The notes under the pieces: generated by a model
The model's input: only the letters and a program-made list of their open reading frames with translations
Databases searched by the model: none
What the model was told of the DNA's origin: nothing
Source of the DNA: Pseudomonas sp. UBA4194
GTDB lineage: Bacteria > Pseudomonadota > Gammaproteobacteria > Pseudomonadales > Pseudomonadaceae
Assembly (NCBI RefSeq): GCF_002379585.1
Contig: NZ_DFUE01000071.1
Span: 38,978-102,977 of the forward strand
DNA length: 64,000 bases
Direction of reading: 5' to 3'
In this document: positions 8,536 through 17,409 of the stretch, one piece after another
Position numbering within the stretch: position 1 is the first letter of the stretch
Layout of the letters: each line of letters opens with the position of its first letter
Translations under genes and position numbers: made by a program

Positions 8536-9549
8536 ATGTCTTTCCCTTCCCGTACCCTGTGGCCATGGTTGGCCGCCTGCTCATTGCTGACGGCGATGCT
8601 AGTGGCGCTGCTGTTTGGCCGATACTCCCTGTCGTTGTCCGAGTTGCTGGATTTCAGCCTGGCCATGTTTGGCCTCGCCGACATGCCTGCACAACGTTAC
8701 GCCGTGCTGCACAGCGTGCTGGTGGAAGGGCGACTGCCCAGAATCCTGGCGGGCATGCTGGTGGGTGCCGGGTTGTCGGTATCTGGGGCTGCCTACCAAG
8801 GGGTGTTTCGCAACCCTTTGGTGTCCCCCGGTCTGCTGGGGGTGCTCAGCGGCTGCGCATTCGGTGCGGCGCTGGGCATCGTCTGCCATCTCGGCGCGCT
8901 GCCCATCGCCCTGCTCGCTTGCGTGACCGGGCTGGTAGCAGTCGCCGTCGGCGTAGGCATTGCCAATCTGTTCCAGAGCCCCTCGATCATGCTGCTGGTA
9001 CTGGGCGGCATCGTCGCCAACGCGCTGTTCACCTCGCTGCTGTCGATCACCCAATACCTGGCCGACCCGCTGGATCAACTGCCCACCATCGTCTACTGGA
9101 TGCTCGGCAGCTTGAGTGCCGTGGGCCCCAAGGCGCTGGCGGTGATCGGACCACTGCTGGCGGTCTGCATCGCGGTGCTGTGCCTGGCTGGACGGGCCAT
9201 TGACGCGCTGTCGCTGAGCGATGACGAGGCCCATAGCCTGGGGGTGCCGGTACAAACGATCCGCTATGGCGTCATCGTGCTCGCCACCTTGATCTGCGCC
9301 TTGACCGTCAGTCTGGCCGGCATGGTCGGCTGGATCGGGCTGCTGGTGCCGCATCTGGCACGCCTGCTGACCGGCCCCGCCAATGCCCGTCTGCTGCCCG
9401 TCAGCGCCTGCTTGGGTGGGGTATTTCTGCTGACCGCCGACGCGGTGGCGCGCAGCGTGTCGGCCGGGGAAATCCCGTTGGGCATCATCACCGAGCTGTT
9501 CGGCGCGGTGGCTTTCGTGCTGGTGCTGCACCGCGTGCGCAGGGGATAG
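8536..9549 (+). CDS. FecCD-family ABC permease for a metal chelate
   Basis: 337-residue polytopic inner-membrane protein of the BtuC/FecCD family, with about nine to ten helices and the typical GRLPRILAGMLVGAGLSVSGAAYQGVFRNPLVSPGLLG segment near residues 65-105. In this family two copies form the channel through which a siderophore, heme or corrinoid is passed. It opens a tight operon: the ATPase starts 2 bp after its stop, followed by a TonB-dependent receptor and a binding protein. I see no cobalamin riboswitch and no convincing Fur box in the 160 bp upstream, only a TATACT-like -10 about 30 bp before the start. The transported ligand is therefore open. Confidence 0.9.
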   Translation: MSFPSRTLWPWLAACSLLTAMLVALLFGRYSLSLSELLDFSLAMFGLADMPAQRYAVLHSVLVEGRLPRILAGMLVGAGLSVSGAAYQGVFRNPLVSPGLLGVLSGCAFGAALGIVCHLGALPIALLACVTGLVAVAVGVGIANLFQSPSIMLLVLGGIVANALFTSLLSITQYLADPLDQLPTIVYWMLGSLSAVGPKALAVIGPLLAVCIAVLCLAGRAIDALSLSDDEAHSLGVPVQTIRYGVIVLATLICALTVSLAGMVGWIGLLVPHLARLLTGPANARLLPVSACLGGVFLLTADAVARSVSAGEIPLGIITELFGAVAFVLVLHRVRRG

Positions 9550-9551
9550 TT

Positions 9552-10319
9552 ATGACCCTGCTGCAAGCCCGCCGACTGAACTACCGGATCGGCCTGCGCA
9601 CGGTGCTGAATGACATTTCGCTGCACATCCACCCCGGGGACAATATCGCGCTGCTCGGCGCCAACGGTGCCGGTAAAAGCACCTTGCTGAAATTGCTGCT
9701 GGGGTTGCTCAAACCGACGTCGGGGTGCGTCGCCATCGACGACCTGCCACTGGCGCAGTTGAGCCGCAGACACATCGCCCGGCATCTGGCCTATGTGCCG
9801 CAGAGCCATGTACCGAGCTTTCCCTATACCGTCGAACAGATCGTCAGCCAGGGCCGCTTGCCCACTACCGGGCTGCTACGCGCCGCCGACAGCGTGGACA
9901 AGGCCTCGGTGCAACAGGCGCTGCAGGATCTGGACATCACGCACTTGCAGGTACGCCTCTACACCGAACTGTCCGGGGGCGAGCGCCAGCGCGTGCTGAT
10001 TGCCCGCGCGCTGGTGCAGCAGGCGCGAGTGATCATCCTCGACGAGCCGCTGACAGGGCTCGACTACGGCCAGCAGGCCCGCCTGGCTACCCTGCTGCAA
10101 CGCTTGGCCGACCAAGGGCTTGCGGTGCTTTGCAGCAGCCATCACCCGGAGCAGGCGTTGGCCTGCGCCAACCGGGTGCTGGTCCTGGACGGTGGCCAAC
10201 TGATCGCCGACGGTGCGCCCCATGCGGTGATCGACAGCGCCCTGATGCAGCGCCTGTATCAGGTTCGGGTACGGCAGATCGATGCTCACGGCCAACGTTT
10301 CTTCATTCCCTTCACGTAG
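9552..10319 (+). CDS. ABC transporter ATP-binding protein (FecE/BtuD type)
   Basis: 255 residues with all the nucleotide-binding motifs: Walker A GANGAGKST at 36-44, signature LSGGERQRVLIARAL near 141, Walker B VIILDEP near 165 and the switch histidine in SSHHPEQAL. It energises the FecCD-type permease encoded just upstream. AGGGGA lies 5-6 bases before the ATG. The following receptor gene begins 8 bp after its stop. Confidence 0.92.
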   Translation: MTLLQARRLNYRIGLRTVLNDISLHIHPGDNIALLGANGAGKSTLLKLLLGLLKPTSGCVAIDDLPLAQLSRRHIARHLAYVPQSHVPSFPYTVEQIVSQGRLPTTGLLRAADSVDKASVQQALQDLDITHLQVRLYTELSGGERQRVLIARALVQQARVIILDEPLTGLDYGQQARLATLLQRLADQGLAVLCSSHHPEQALACANRVLVLDGGQLIADGAPHAVIDSALMQRLYQVRVRQIDAHGQRFFIPFT

Positions 10320-10327
10320 ATATTGTC

Positions 10328-12439
10328 ATGTCGCGCTTTCGCTCCTCGTGTCTCACCTTCACCCCGCTATTGCTCGGTAGCGCTGTTCACCTGGCTCACG
10401 CCGATGAGCTGCAACTGGCGCCGATCAGCGTCAATGCCCAGGACGCCGCGATGCAACAGGCGCGCGAGAAGTCCGCCGGCCTGGGCCCCATGGGCCAGCG
10501 GCGTCTGCAGGACACCCCCTATTCATTGAGCGTGGTGCCCAAGGAGCTGATCGACAGCCAGCAGTTGAAGAGCTTCAAGGACATCATCCGTTACCTGCCC
10601 TCGGTGCAGGGCGATGGAGCCCGTCCACAGAGTCGCGGCCTGCAGGGCAGCGTGGTGCAGAACAGCCGGCTGGACGGGCTGAACGTGGTCTCCACCACCG
10701 ACTACCCGGCCGAACAGCTGGGCAGCGTCAGCGTGCTCAATGGCCTGGCGGGGTCCCTGTACGGCCCGGCCAACCCGGCCGGTACCTTTGACATGATTTC
10801 CAAGCGCCCGACCGACTTCACCCGCAACCGTGTGACCCTGGGGCTCGGCACAGGCCTGAGCTGGCTCAAGGCGGCCGACCTCAGCGGCCCCTGGGATGAC
10901 CAGGGCCGGATCAGATACCGCCTCAACCTGGTCGACGAGCAAGGCCACAGCTACGCCCCGGGCAGCACCCTGCGGCGCCAGTTGGTGAGCCTGGCCACAG
11001 ACTTCCAGCTCAGCGAAGACAGCGTCATCGAAACCAACCTCAGCCATTACAACTATCTGGCCAAAGGGCTGCCCGGCAAATTCGCGGTGGCGTCCGGCGT
11101 CGCCCTGCCCCACGCCCCGGATGCCACCCGCAGCAATCTGGGCCAGAACTATGCCGGCAACAACAACACCACGGACACCGCCAGCCTGCATTTCAAGCAC
11201 GACCTGGACGGCAACTGGAAACTGGACGTCGGCGGCCTGCGGCAGATTGCCGACCGCGAATCCACGGCCGTGACCAATACGCTGCTGGATAACGCCGGCA
11301 ACTATCGCAGCGCCGTGTCCAGTGCCACTGCCAGCCGCTTCACCATCAACAGCTACCTGGCCAACCTCAACGGCAGCGTGTTCACCGGTCCCGTGCGCCA
11401 CGACCTGACCGTGGGCCTGAGCGGGTTCGACTGGGACAACTACAACCCGGTTGCCGGGCGCAGCCAGACATTGGGTACTGCGTCGCTGAGCCATCCGGCC
11501 AGCTTCAGCGAGCCTGATTACCCGGACTTCACCGATCGCTACCACTCGGCCAATGCCACTCAGCGCTCGTTCATTTTCGGCGACACCCTGACCTTCACGC
11601 CGCAGTGGAGCCTGATGCTCAGTGCCAGTCAGAGCCGCCTGACCGTGGATAACTACAGCCTTACGGGCGTTCATTCCGACGCTCAGGATTCAGGCATCAG
11701 CAGCGCCGGTAGCCTGATGTACAAACCCATCGACGATCTGACCCTGTACCTCACCTATGCCGACAGCCTGCAGCAAGGCGACAGCGCCGCCACCGGCAGC
11801 AGCAATGCGGGCACCGTGCTGAGCCCCTATCGCAGTCGCATGTGGGAGCTGGGCAGCAAGTGGGTGGTCAGGGGTGTGAACCTCTCCGTGGCGGCCTTCC
11901 AGATCAAGCGACCTTTCGCCTATACCCAGGCGGACAACGTCTACGCCATCGCCGGCGAGCAACGCAATCGCGGCGTCGAGTTCATGGCCGACGGCAACGT
12001 GACCGAGAATCTGCGGGTGTTCGGCGGCATCACCTGGCTGGACCCCAAGTTGCTGGACACCGGCAACGAGGCGACCGAAAACACCCGTATCGTCGGCCTG
12101 GCACGCACCACCGTCAGCCTGCTCACCGAGTACCGTATCGACCAGGTGCCAGGCCTGGCAGTCAATTTCAATGCGCGCTACATGAGTGCCCGGCCCGTCG
12201 ATGACAGCAACGATCACTGGGTGAGCAGCTATCGCACCTTCGATGTCGGCGCCAGCTACAGCACTCGCCTGCTGCAGCGCGACACGATCTATCGACTGCA
12301 GATGACCAACCTCAGCAACGAGCGTTACTGGACCAATATCGTACCCGGTGGTTTGAACGGCTATACCGGGGCGGGTCAGGCCAGCGCCAGCATCGGTGCG
12401 CCGCGCATGCTGCAGGCTTCGGTGCAGGTGGATCTGTGA
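10328..12439 (+). CDS. TonB-dependent outer-membrane receptor
   Basis: 703-residue receptor with a signal peptide (about 1-24, ending AHA-DEL), a TonB-box-like segment near LAPISVNAQ, a plug domain (about 55-165, with DTPYSLSVVPKELI and LNGLAGSLYGPANPAGTFDMISKRP) and a 22-strand barrel ending in a C-terminal aromatic-type strand (LQASVQVDL). It lacks an N-terminal STN signalling domain. The frame is open back to 9725 within the ATPase gene, but the signal peptide fixes the start at 10328. It is encoded in one operon with permease, ATPase and binding protein, so it probably brings the same chelate across the outer membrane. The plug looks siderophore-receptor-like; the ligand is unknown. Confidence 0.9.
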   Translation: MSRFRSSCLTFTPLLLGSAVHLAHADELQLAPISVNAQDAAMQQAREKSAGLGPMGQRRLQDTPYSLSVVPKELIDSQQLKSFKDIIRYLPSVQGDGARPQSRGLQGSVVQNSRLDGLNVVSTTDYPAEQLGSVSVLNGLAGSLYGPANPAGTFDMISKRPTDFTRNRVTLGLGTGLSWLKAADLSGPWDDQGRIRYRLNLVDEQGHSYAPGSTLRRQLVSLATDFQLSEDSVIETNLSHYNYLAKGLPGKFAVASGVALPHAPDATRSNLGQNYAGNNNTTDTASLHFKHDLDGNWKLDVGGLRQIADRESTAVTNTLLDNAGNYRSAVSSATASRFTINSYLANLNGSVFTGPVRHDLTVGLSGFDWDNYNPVAGRSQTLGTASLSHPASFSEPDYPDFTDRYHSANATQRSFIFGDTLTFTPQWSLMLSASQSRLTVDNYSLTGVHSDAQDSGISSAGSLMYKPIDDLTLYLTYADSLQQGDSAATGSSNAGTVLSPYRSRMWELGSKWVVRGVNLSVAAFQIKRPFAYTQADNVYAIAGEQRNRGVEFMADGNVTENLRVFGGITWLDPKLLDTGNEATENTRIVGLARTTVSLLTEYRIDQVPGLAVNFNARYMSARPVDDSNDHWVSSYRTFDVGASYSTRLLQRDTIYRLQMTNLSNERYWTNIVPGGLNGYTGAGQASASIGAPRMLQASVQVDL

Positions 12440-13440
12440 CGGGTCGGTCCTGGTGTGCAGTGCTGCTGTTGGCGCTGAGTGCCACCTGCGGGGCCGCTGA
12501 CTCGGTGGTCGATGACAGTGGTCGGGAAGTGGCGGTGCCGACGACCGCCCTGCGCATCGCCGACGGCTGGTACGCCCACCATGCCTTGCTGATGACACTG
12601 GGCGCCGGTGAGCGGATCGTCGCCACGGTCAATCACGCCGCCAGCCAGCCGTGGATGTTCAAGGTACAGCCCAGCCTGAACCAGGCTACCGCGGTGCACG
12701 GTACCGCGTTCAATGTCGAGACACTGCTGGGTAAGCAGGTCGATCTGGTGTTTACCTCGCTAGGTGACCGCCAGGCGCGGGCCTACGAGCAGGTGGGTCT
12801 GCCGGTGATGCGCATGGGCTATACCGACCTGCCCGGGCTGCAGCGCTCGATGCTGAGCACCGCCCGTGCACTGGGTGGCCCTGAGCCGCTGGCGCGGGCC
12901 AAGGCCTACAACGCTTATCTGGACGAGCAATTGACGCAGGTCGGCAAAGGGCTGGCCGACTTGCCTGAGACCCAGCGGCCGCGGGTGCTGCATATCGCTT
13001 CGCTGGTGCCATTGAAGGTGGACGGCAGCGATACCCTGATCGATGACTGGATCGGTATTGCCGGCGGACGCAACGCGGCGGCCGGGGTGAAGGGCAATTT
13101 GCAAGCGGTGTCCGCCGAACAGGTGCTGGCCTGGCAACCGGATGTGGTGATTCTGGCGGCAGGAAGCGGTGAGCTGTCGCAGGCTGGGGCCGTGTTGAGC
13201 CAGTTGGAGGCGGTGCGCCAAGGCCGGGTGCTGCGCAATCCGGCGGGGGTGTTTCCCTGGGACCGTTATGGGACGGAGGTTGCCCTGCAGGTGCAGTGGG
13301 CGGCTCAGGTGCTGCATCCGGATCGGTTCGAGGGGGTGGATATGGTTGCCCAGACTCGGAGCTTCTATGGGCGGTTTTTCGATTATGCGTTGAGTGAAGG
13401 GGATGCTCGGCGGATCCTGGCTGGGTTGGGGCCTTTGTAG
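12436..13440 (+). CDS. Periplasmic substrate-binding protein of the metal-chelate ABC transporter
   Basis: 334 residues; a GTG start overlaps the receptor stop by 4 bp (GTGA). A signal peptide (about 1-20, cleaved after CGA) precedes a TroA/FecB-fold domain that begins with the usual DDSGREVAVP opening and contains PWMFKVQP (about 75-82), ETLLGKQVDLVF (about 95) and the late FPWDRYGTEVALQVQW motif. The family binds iron siderophores, heme or corrinoids and delivers them to the permease. The last-in-operon position, after the receptor, is less common than binding protein first. The ligand is not predictable from the sequence. Confidence 0.88.
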   Translation: MTGRSWCAVLLLALSATCGAADSVVDDSGREVAVPTTALRIADGWYAHHALLMTLGAGERIVATVNHAASQPWMFKVQPSLNQATAVHGTAFNVETLLGKQVDLVFTSLGDRQARAYEQVGLPVMRMGYTDLPGLQRSMLSTARALGGPEPLARAKAYNAYLDEQLTQVGKGLADLPETQRPRVLHIASLVPLKVDGSDTLIDDWIGIAGGRNAAAGVKGNLQAVSAEQVLAWQPDVVILAAGSGELSQAGAVLSQLEAVRQGRVLRNPAGVFPWDRYGTEVALQVQWAAQVLHPDRFEGVDMVAQTRSFYGRFFDYALSEGDARRILAGLGPL

Positions 13441-13573
13441 AAGAGGATTGGGTTAGGGGTATGGTGGTGGATGGTCCCTCACCGTTTTCAAGCCTATCCA
13501 GAATGCCACCTATACTTCGATTTTCCCAACCCTCGGAGCTGTGCCTTACCGATAACAAGAACAGAGGTGGCAT

Positions 13574-15337
13574 ATGGTCTGGCAACAAGTCTACGACCCC
13601 TTCGGCAGCCCGGTGCTGTCCACTATCATGGCCGCTGTGCCGGTGGTGGTCATGCTCGCATCCCTGGCGTTCTTTCATGTAAAAGCTCACCTCGCGGCCC
13701 TGATGGCGCTGGCGTCAGCGTTGTTGATCGCCATCATCGCCTTCGGCATGCCGGCAGGCATGGCCGGTTCGGCGGCGCTGTATGGTGCGGCAAATGGTCT
13801 GCTGCCCATCGGCTGGATCGTGCTCAACATCATTTTTCTGCACCGCCTGACCACCGAAAACGGCTCTTTCAAGGTGCTCCAGGACTCCCTGGCCCGCATC
13901 ACCGATGACCGCCGCTTGCAGCTGCTGTTGATCGCCTTCTGTTTTGGTGCCTTCTTCGAAGGCGCAGCGGGGTTCGGTACGCCGGTGGCGGTGACCGGGG
14001 CGATTCTGATTGGCCTGGGCTTCTCGCCGCTGGCGGCCTCCGGCCTGGCATTGATCGCCAACACTGCGCCCGTGGCCTTTGGCGCGCTGGGGACGCCGAT
14101 CATTACCCTGGCCAAGGTCACCGGTCTGGACGAGATGGAACTGTCGATGATGGTGGGCCGACAGTTACCGTTCTTTTCGGTGCTGGTGCCCTTCTGGCTG
14201 ATCTGGGCGTTCGCCGGGTGGCGCAAGATGCTCGAAGTGTGGCCAGCCATCATGGTGGCCGGGGTGAGTTTCGCGGTGCCGCAGTTCATCGTTTCGAACT
14301 ACCACGGGCCGATGTTGGTGGACGTGATCGCGGCATTGATTTCCATGGCCTGCCTGACCGGGTTCCTCAAGGTCTGGAAGCCGGCGACCATTCACACCTC
14401 TGCGGCGCTGTCCGGGCGCGTCGACAACTCCAAGGTGGATGCCGATCCGGACGAGTTGCCGGCTTCGGCGCGCACCTTCGGTAACGACGCCAAACCTGCG
14501 GTGATGCGCGCGTGGATGCCGTGGATCATCCTCACCGCGTTCGTTTTCGTGTGGGGCACGGCAAGCTTCAAGTCGACCTTCGATACCCGCGCCGCGGTGG
14601 ACCCGCAGACGGGCGTGGCGTTGATGGATCCGCAGGGCAAACCGTTGCGCGTGGCCGATCCTGTGTTCGCGCCGGCGATCACCTTCAGTGGTCTGCATCA
14701 GCAGATCGAGAAGGTCCCGCCGGTGGTGGCGACTCCGAAAACCGAAGAGGCCATCTATAAGTTCACCTGGCTGACCAGTACCGGCAGCGGGATTCTATTG
14801 GCGGCGATTCTGGGTGGTTTGCTGATGGGCTATTCGGTGCCGCAGTTGATCAAGCAGTACCTGCGTACGATCTGGGTGGTGCGCTATTCCCTGATCACCA
14901 TTGTCGCCATGCTGGCCCTGGGGTTCCTGACGCGCTACTCGGGGCTGGATGCGACCATGGGCCTGGCGTTTGCCGCCACCGGGATCTTCTATCCGATGTT
15001 CGGCACCTTGCTGGGCTGGCTGGGGGTGGCGCTGACGGGGTCGGACACGGCCTCCAACGTGCTGTTCGGTGGCTTGCAGCGGGTGACGTCGGAGCAGCTG
15101 GGGCTCAATCCGGTGCTGATGGCTGCAGCCAACAGTTCGGGTGGGGTGATGGGCAAGATGGTCGATGCGCAATCCATCGTCGTGGCCTCGACGGCGACGC
15201 GGTGGTATGGGCATGAGGGGGAGATTCTGCGCTATGTGTTCTTCCATTCCATCGTGCTGGCGGTGCTGGTGGGAGGATTGGTGACATTGCAGGCTTATGT
15301 GTCTCCCTTTACCTCTATGGTGCCTGGCGGGCATTGA
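13574..15337 (+). CDS. lldP: L-lactate permease (LctP) family transporter
   Basis: 587-residue membrane protein of the LctP family with 12-14 hydrophobic segments and the family signature FCFGAFFEGAAGFGTPVAVTG (about residues 115-135) and NTAPVAFGALGTPI (about 168). Members import L- or D-lactate and glycolate with protons. It is longer than E. coli LldP (551) because of a hydrophilic loop at about 275-395 containing DPQTGVALMDPQGKP. No lactate dehydrogenase gene (lldD/lldE) is adjacent, so it may serve another 2-hydroxy acid. The start codon lies in CATATG after GAGGTGG. The gene stands alone; a repeat array follows. Confidence 0.85.
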   Translation: MVWQQVYDPFGSPVLSTIMAAVPVVVMLASLAFFHVKAHLAALMALASALLIAIIAFGMPAGMAGSAALYGAANGLLPIGWIVLNIIFLHRLTTENGSFKVLQDSLARITDDRRLQLLLIAFCFGAFFEGAAGFGTPVAVTGAILIGLGFSPLAASGLALIANTAPVAFGALGTPIITLAKVTGLDEMELSMMVGRQLPFFSVLVPFWLIWAFAGWRKMLEVWPAIMVAGVSFAVPQFIVSNYHGPMLVDVIAALISMACLTGFLKVWKPATIHTSAALSGRVDNSKVDADPDELPASARTFGNDAKPAVMRAWMPWIILTAFVFVWGTASFKSTFDTRAAVDPQTGVALMDPQGKPLRVADPVFAPAITFSGLHQQIEKVPPVVATPKTEEAIYKFTWLTSTGSGILLAAILGGLLMGYSVPQLIKQYLRTIWVVRYSLITIVAMLALGFLTRYSGLDATMGLAFAATGIFYPMFGTLLGWLGVALTGSDTASNVLFGGLQRVTSEQLGLNPVLMAAANSSGGVMGKMVDAQSIVVASTATRWYGHEGEILRYVFFHSIVLAVLVGGLVTLQAYVSPFTSMVPGGH

Positions 15338-15626
15338 CGGTCAGGTGGGATTCTGGTGTCTGGGCGGGCCCCATCGCGGGCAGAGCCCGCTCCCAAAGTT
15401 GGGGTGGGTGCAGTCAGCGGGAGTTGTGGTGTCTGGGCGGCCTCATCGCGGGCAGAGCCCGCTCCCACAGGTGGGGTGGGTGGGGTCTGGGGGAGTTGTG
15501 GTGTGTGGGCTGGCCTCATCGCGGGCAGAGCCCGCTCCTACGGGTGTGGAGGATCTGGGGTAGAGGGAGATCCTGTGTGGGAGCGGGTTCTACCCGCGAT
15601 GAGGCCAGCTCAGGCATCGAAGATCA
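15338..15626. repeat. Array of REP-like palindromes with about 72-bp period (family B)
   Basis: Three direct copies of a palindromic element (core CATCGCGGGCAGAGCCCGCT) at about 15367-15398, 15438-15471 and 15512-15544, then one inverted copy at 15574-15606. The direct copies are 72-73 bp apart and the spacers are also similar (GTTGTGGTGTCTGGGC before and GGTGGGGTGGGT after), so whole units were duplicated. It lies between the permease and the convergent dehydrogenase gene. Confidence 0.85.
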
Positions 15627-16583
15627 TCAGCCGGTCACGCACCCCGCCGGCACTTTCCCCGCCAAGCCATCGGCCAGGCTGGCCAGCACCATGTGCCCCA
15701 TGCGCGTGCGGGTCTGCACCGTGGCGCTGGCGCGGTGGGGTTGCAGTACCACGTTCTCCATCTCGTACAACGCCCCCGGCACGTTCGGCTCGTCGACGAA
15801 TACATCCAGCCCGGCCCCGGCAATCAGCCCGGCCTGCAACGCCGCCACCAGATCCGGTTCATTGACCAGGCGCCCACGAGCGACGTTGATCAAGTAACCA
15901 TCCTGACCCAACGCATGCAGCACCTCTGCATCGATGATGCCCTCTGCCTTGTCAGCAGCCGCCGCGAGAATCAGCGCATCGCTCTGCTCGGCCAGCGCCA
16001 CCAGGTCCTTGATAAAGCTGTACGGAACATCGCTCATCGGCTGCAGATCGGTGTAGCTGATGGGGCAGCCAAACGCCGCCGCCCTCACGGCCACGGCCCG
16101 CCCTACCCGGCCCATGCCGACGATACCGACGCGCATGCCGCTGAACTGCCGCGCCAGCGGCAAGGGCGCCAGTGGCGTGGCGCTCTTGTGCCACAGGTCG
16201 GCCCGCACGAAGCGGTCCGCCGTGCACAAGCCGCGGCAGGCGCCGATCAACAAGCCGATGGCCAGGTCGGCGACATCGTCGGTCAGCGCGCCAAGGGTGG
16301 CAGTGACCTTGATGCCACGATCGCGGGCGTAGGCCAGGTCCACCGCGTCGGTACCTACACCGTTCACGGCCACCACTTCAAGCTTGGGCAACTGCGCCAT
16401 CACTTCGCGGGTGATGCCGGTGTGACCACCGGTGACCACGGCGCGGATATTGGCGCCATGCACCTTGAGATAGGCCGCCTTGTCACTCTGTTGAAAATAG
16501 GGCCGTACGGTGTACAGCGCGTGCAACTGTTCGTTGATTTCAGGGATCAGGATCGGGCTTAACTGCAGGATTTCGACTTTCAT
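15627..16583 (-). CDS. D-isomer-specific 2-hydroxyacid dehydrogenase
   Basis: 318-residue NAD(P)H-dependent dehydrogenase. Rossmann motif GMGRVG at 156-161; catalytic R236 (in NVARGRLVNE), E265 and H283 (in QPHRA) are all present. The family reduces glyoxylate, hydroxypyruvate or other 2-keto acids, or runs the reverse oxidation. It is the last gene of a minus-strand set with the SDR (38-bp gap), FAH-fold hydrolase and MFS transporter, so it probably handles a C2-C4 keto or hydroxy acid released by that pathway. The exact substrate is inferred only. A small GAGG-like SD precedes the start. Confidence 0.88.
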   Translation of the reverse strand: MKVEILQLSPILIPEINEQLHALYTVRPYFQQSDKAAYLKVHGANIRAVVTGGHTGITREVMAQLPKLEVVAVNGVGTDAVDLAYARDRGIKVTATLGALTDDVADLAIGLLIGACRGLCTADRFVRADLWHKSATPLAPLPLARQFSGMRVGIVGMGRVGRAVAVRAAAFGCPISYTDLQPMSDVPYSFIKDLVALAEQSDALILAAAADKAEGIIDAEVLHALGQDGYLINVARGRLVNEPDLVAALQAGLIAGAGLDVFVDEPNVPGALYEMENVVLQPHRASATVQTRTRMGHMVLASLADGLAGKVPAGCVTG

Positions 16584-16620
16584 GCCGCACCTCTTGCTGG
16601 ATAGTTTTCGGACCGCGGCA

Positions 16621-17382
16621 TCAGCCCCGGCCCACGAACGGCATGTTGGTCGCCATCACGGTCATGTTGAGCACGTTGGCCGACAGCGGCAGACCGGCGA
16701 TATAGCGCACCGCATCGACCACGTGGGCGACATCGACCATGGGCTCGACGGCGATCTGGCCATTGGCCTGGCGTACCCCCTTGGTCATGCGCACGGACAG
16801 GTCGGTCAGGGCGTTGCCGATATCGATCTGGCTGCAGGCGATGTTGAACTCACGGCCATCGAGTGCCAGGCCTTTGGTGATGCCCAGCACGGCGTGCTTG
16901 CTGGCGGTATAGGGAACGCTGAAAGCCCGTGGCGTATGCGCAGAGATCGAGCCATTGTTGATGATTCGCCCGCCTTGGGGCTGTTGCCGGCGCATCAGGC
17001 CGAACGCCGCGCGGCTGCAGAGGAACACGCCGGTGACGTTGGTTTCGATCACGTTCGACCAACTGGCCACGTCCAATTCATCCACTGGCACCGCCGGCGC
17101 GTTGACACCGGCATTGTTGAAGATCACATCCAGGCGCCCGTAGGCCTCCTCGACGGCACCGAACAGGGCATCGACACTGGCGCTGTCGCGTACGTCGGTG
17201 GCAACCGCCAGCACCTCGCCGCCGTGGGCACGGGCTTCAACCGCAACCGCTTCCAAAGCCTCCAGGCGGCGACCGGCAAGCACGACGGTGAAGCCATCGT
17301 TTACCAGCCCAAGGGCCACCGCACGACCGATCCCGCTACCGGCACCGGTCACCAACGCTATTTTTCTTGTTTCGCTGGACAT
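16621..17382 (-). CDS. Short-chain dehydrogenase/reductase
   Basis: 253-residue classical SDR: cofactor motif TGAGSGIG at 12-19, NNAG at 89-92, catalytic serine in NGSIS (145/147), Y158 and K162 in YTASK. It oxidises or reduces a hydroxyl group with NAD(P). It lies 27 bp downstream of the FAH-fold hydrolase gene. In non-phosphorylating sugar-acid routes such as L-fuconate or L-rhamnonate breakdown, an SDR of this kind oxidises a 2-keto-3-deoxy acid to a 2,4-diketo acid that a FAH-family enzyme then splits. That role here is an inference from the neighbours. Confidence 0.88.
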   Translation of the reverse strand: MSSETRKIALVTGAGSGIGRAVALGLVNDGFTVVLAGRRLEALEAVAVEARAHGGEVLAVATDVRDSASVDALFGAVEEAYGRLDVIFNNAGVNAPAVPVDELDVASWSNVIETNVTGVFLCSRAAFGLMRRQQPQGGRIINNGSISAHTPRAFSVPYTASKHAVLGITKGLALDGREFNIACSQIDIGNALTDLSVRMTKGVRQANGQIAVEPMVDVAHVVDAVRYIAGLPLSANVLNMTVMATNMPFVGRG

Positions 17383-17409
17383 GTCTGTTTCTCCTGGACA
17401 ATTACATTT

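Noticed and set aside
9725..12439. Apparent 904-residue fusion of ATPase region and TonB receptor
   Set aside because: The first 201 codons overlap the ATPase gene in another frame and are not protein-like; a signal peptide begins at 10328.
15338..15626. Regularly spaced repeats as a CRISPR array
   Set aside because: The period is regular, but the spacers are similar to each other, only three direct copies exist, the repeat is a REP palindrome, and no cas genes are present.
15627..16583. Phosphoglycerate dehydrogenase SerA
   Set aside because: No ACT or regulatory domain and the chain is only 318 residues; a general 2-hydroxyacid dehydrogenase is the safer call.
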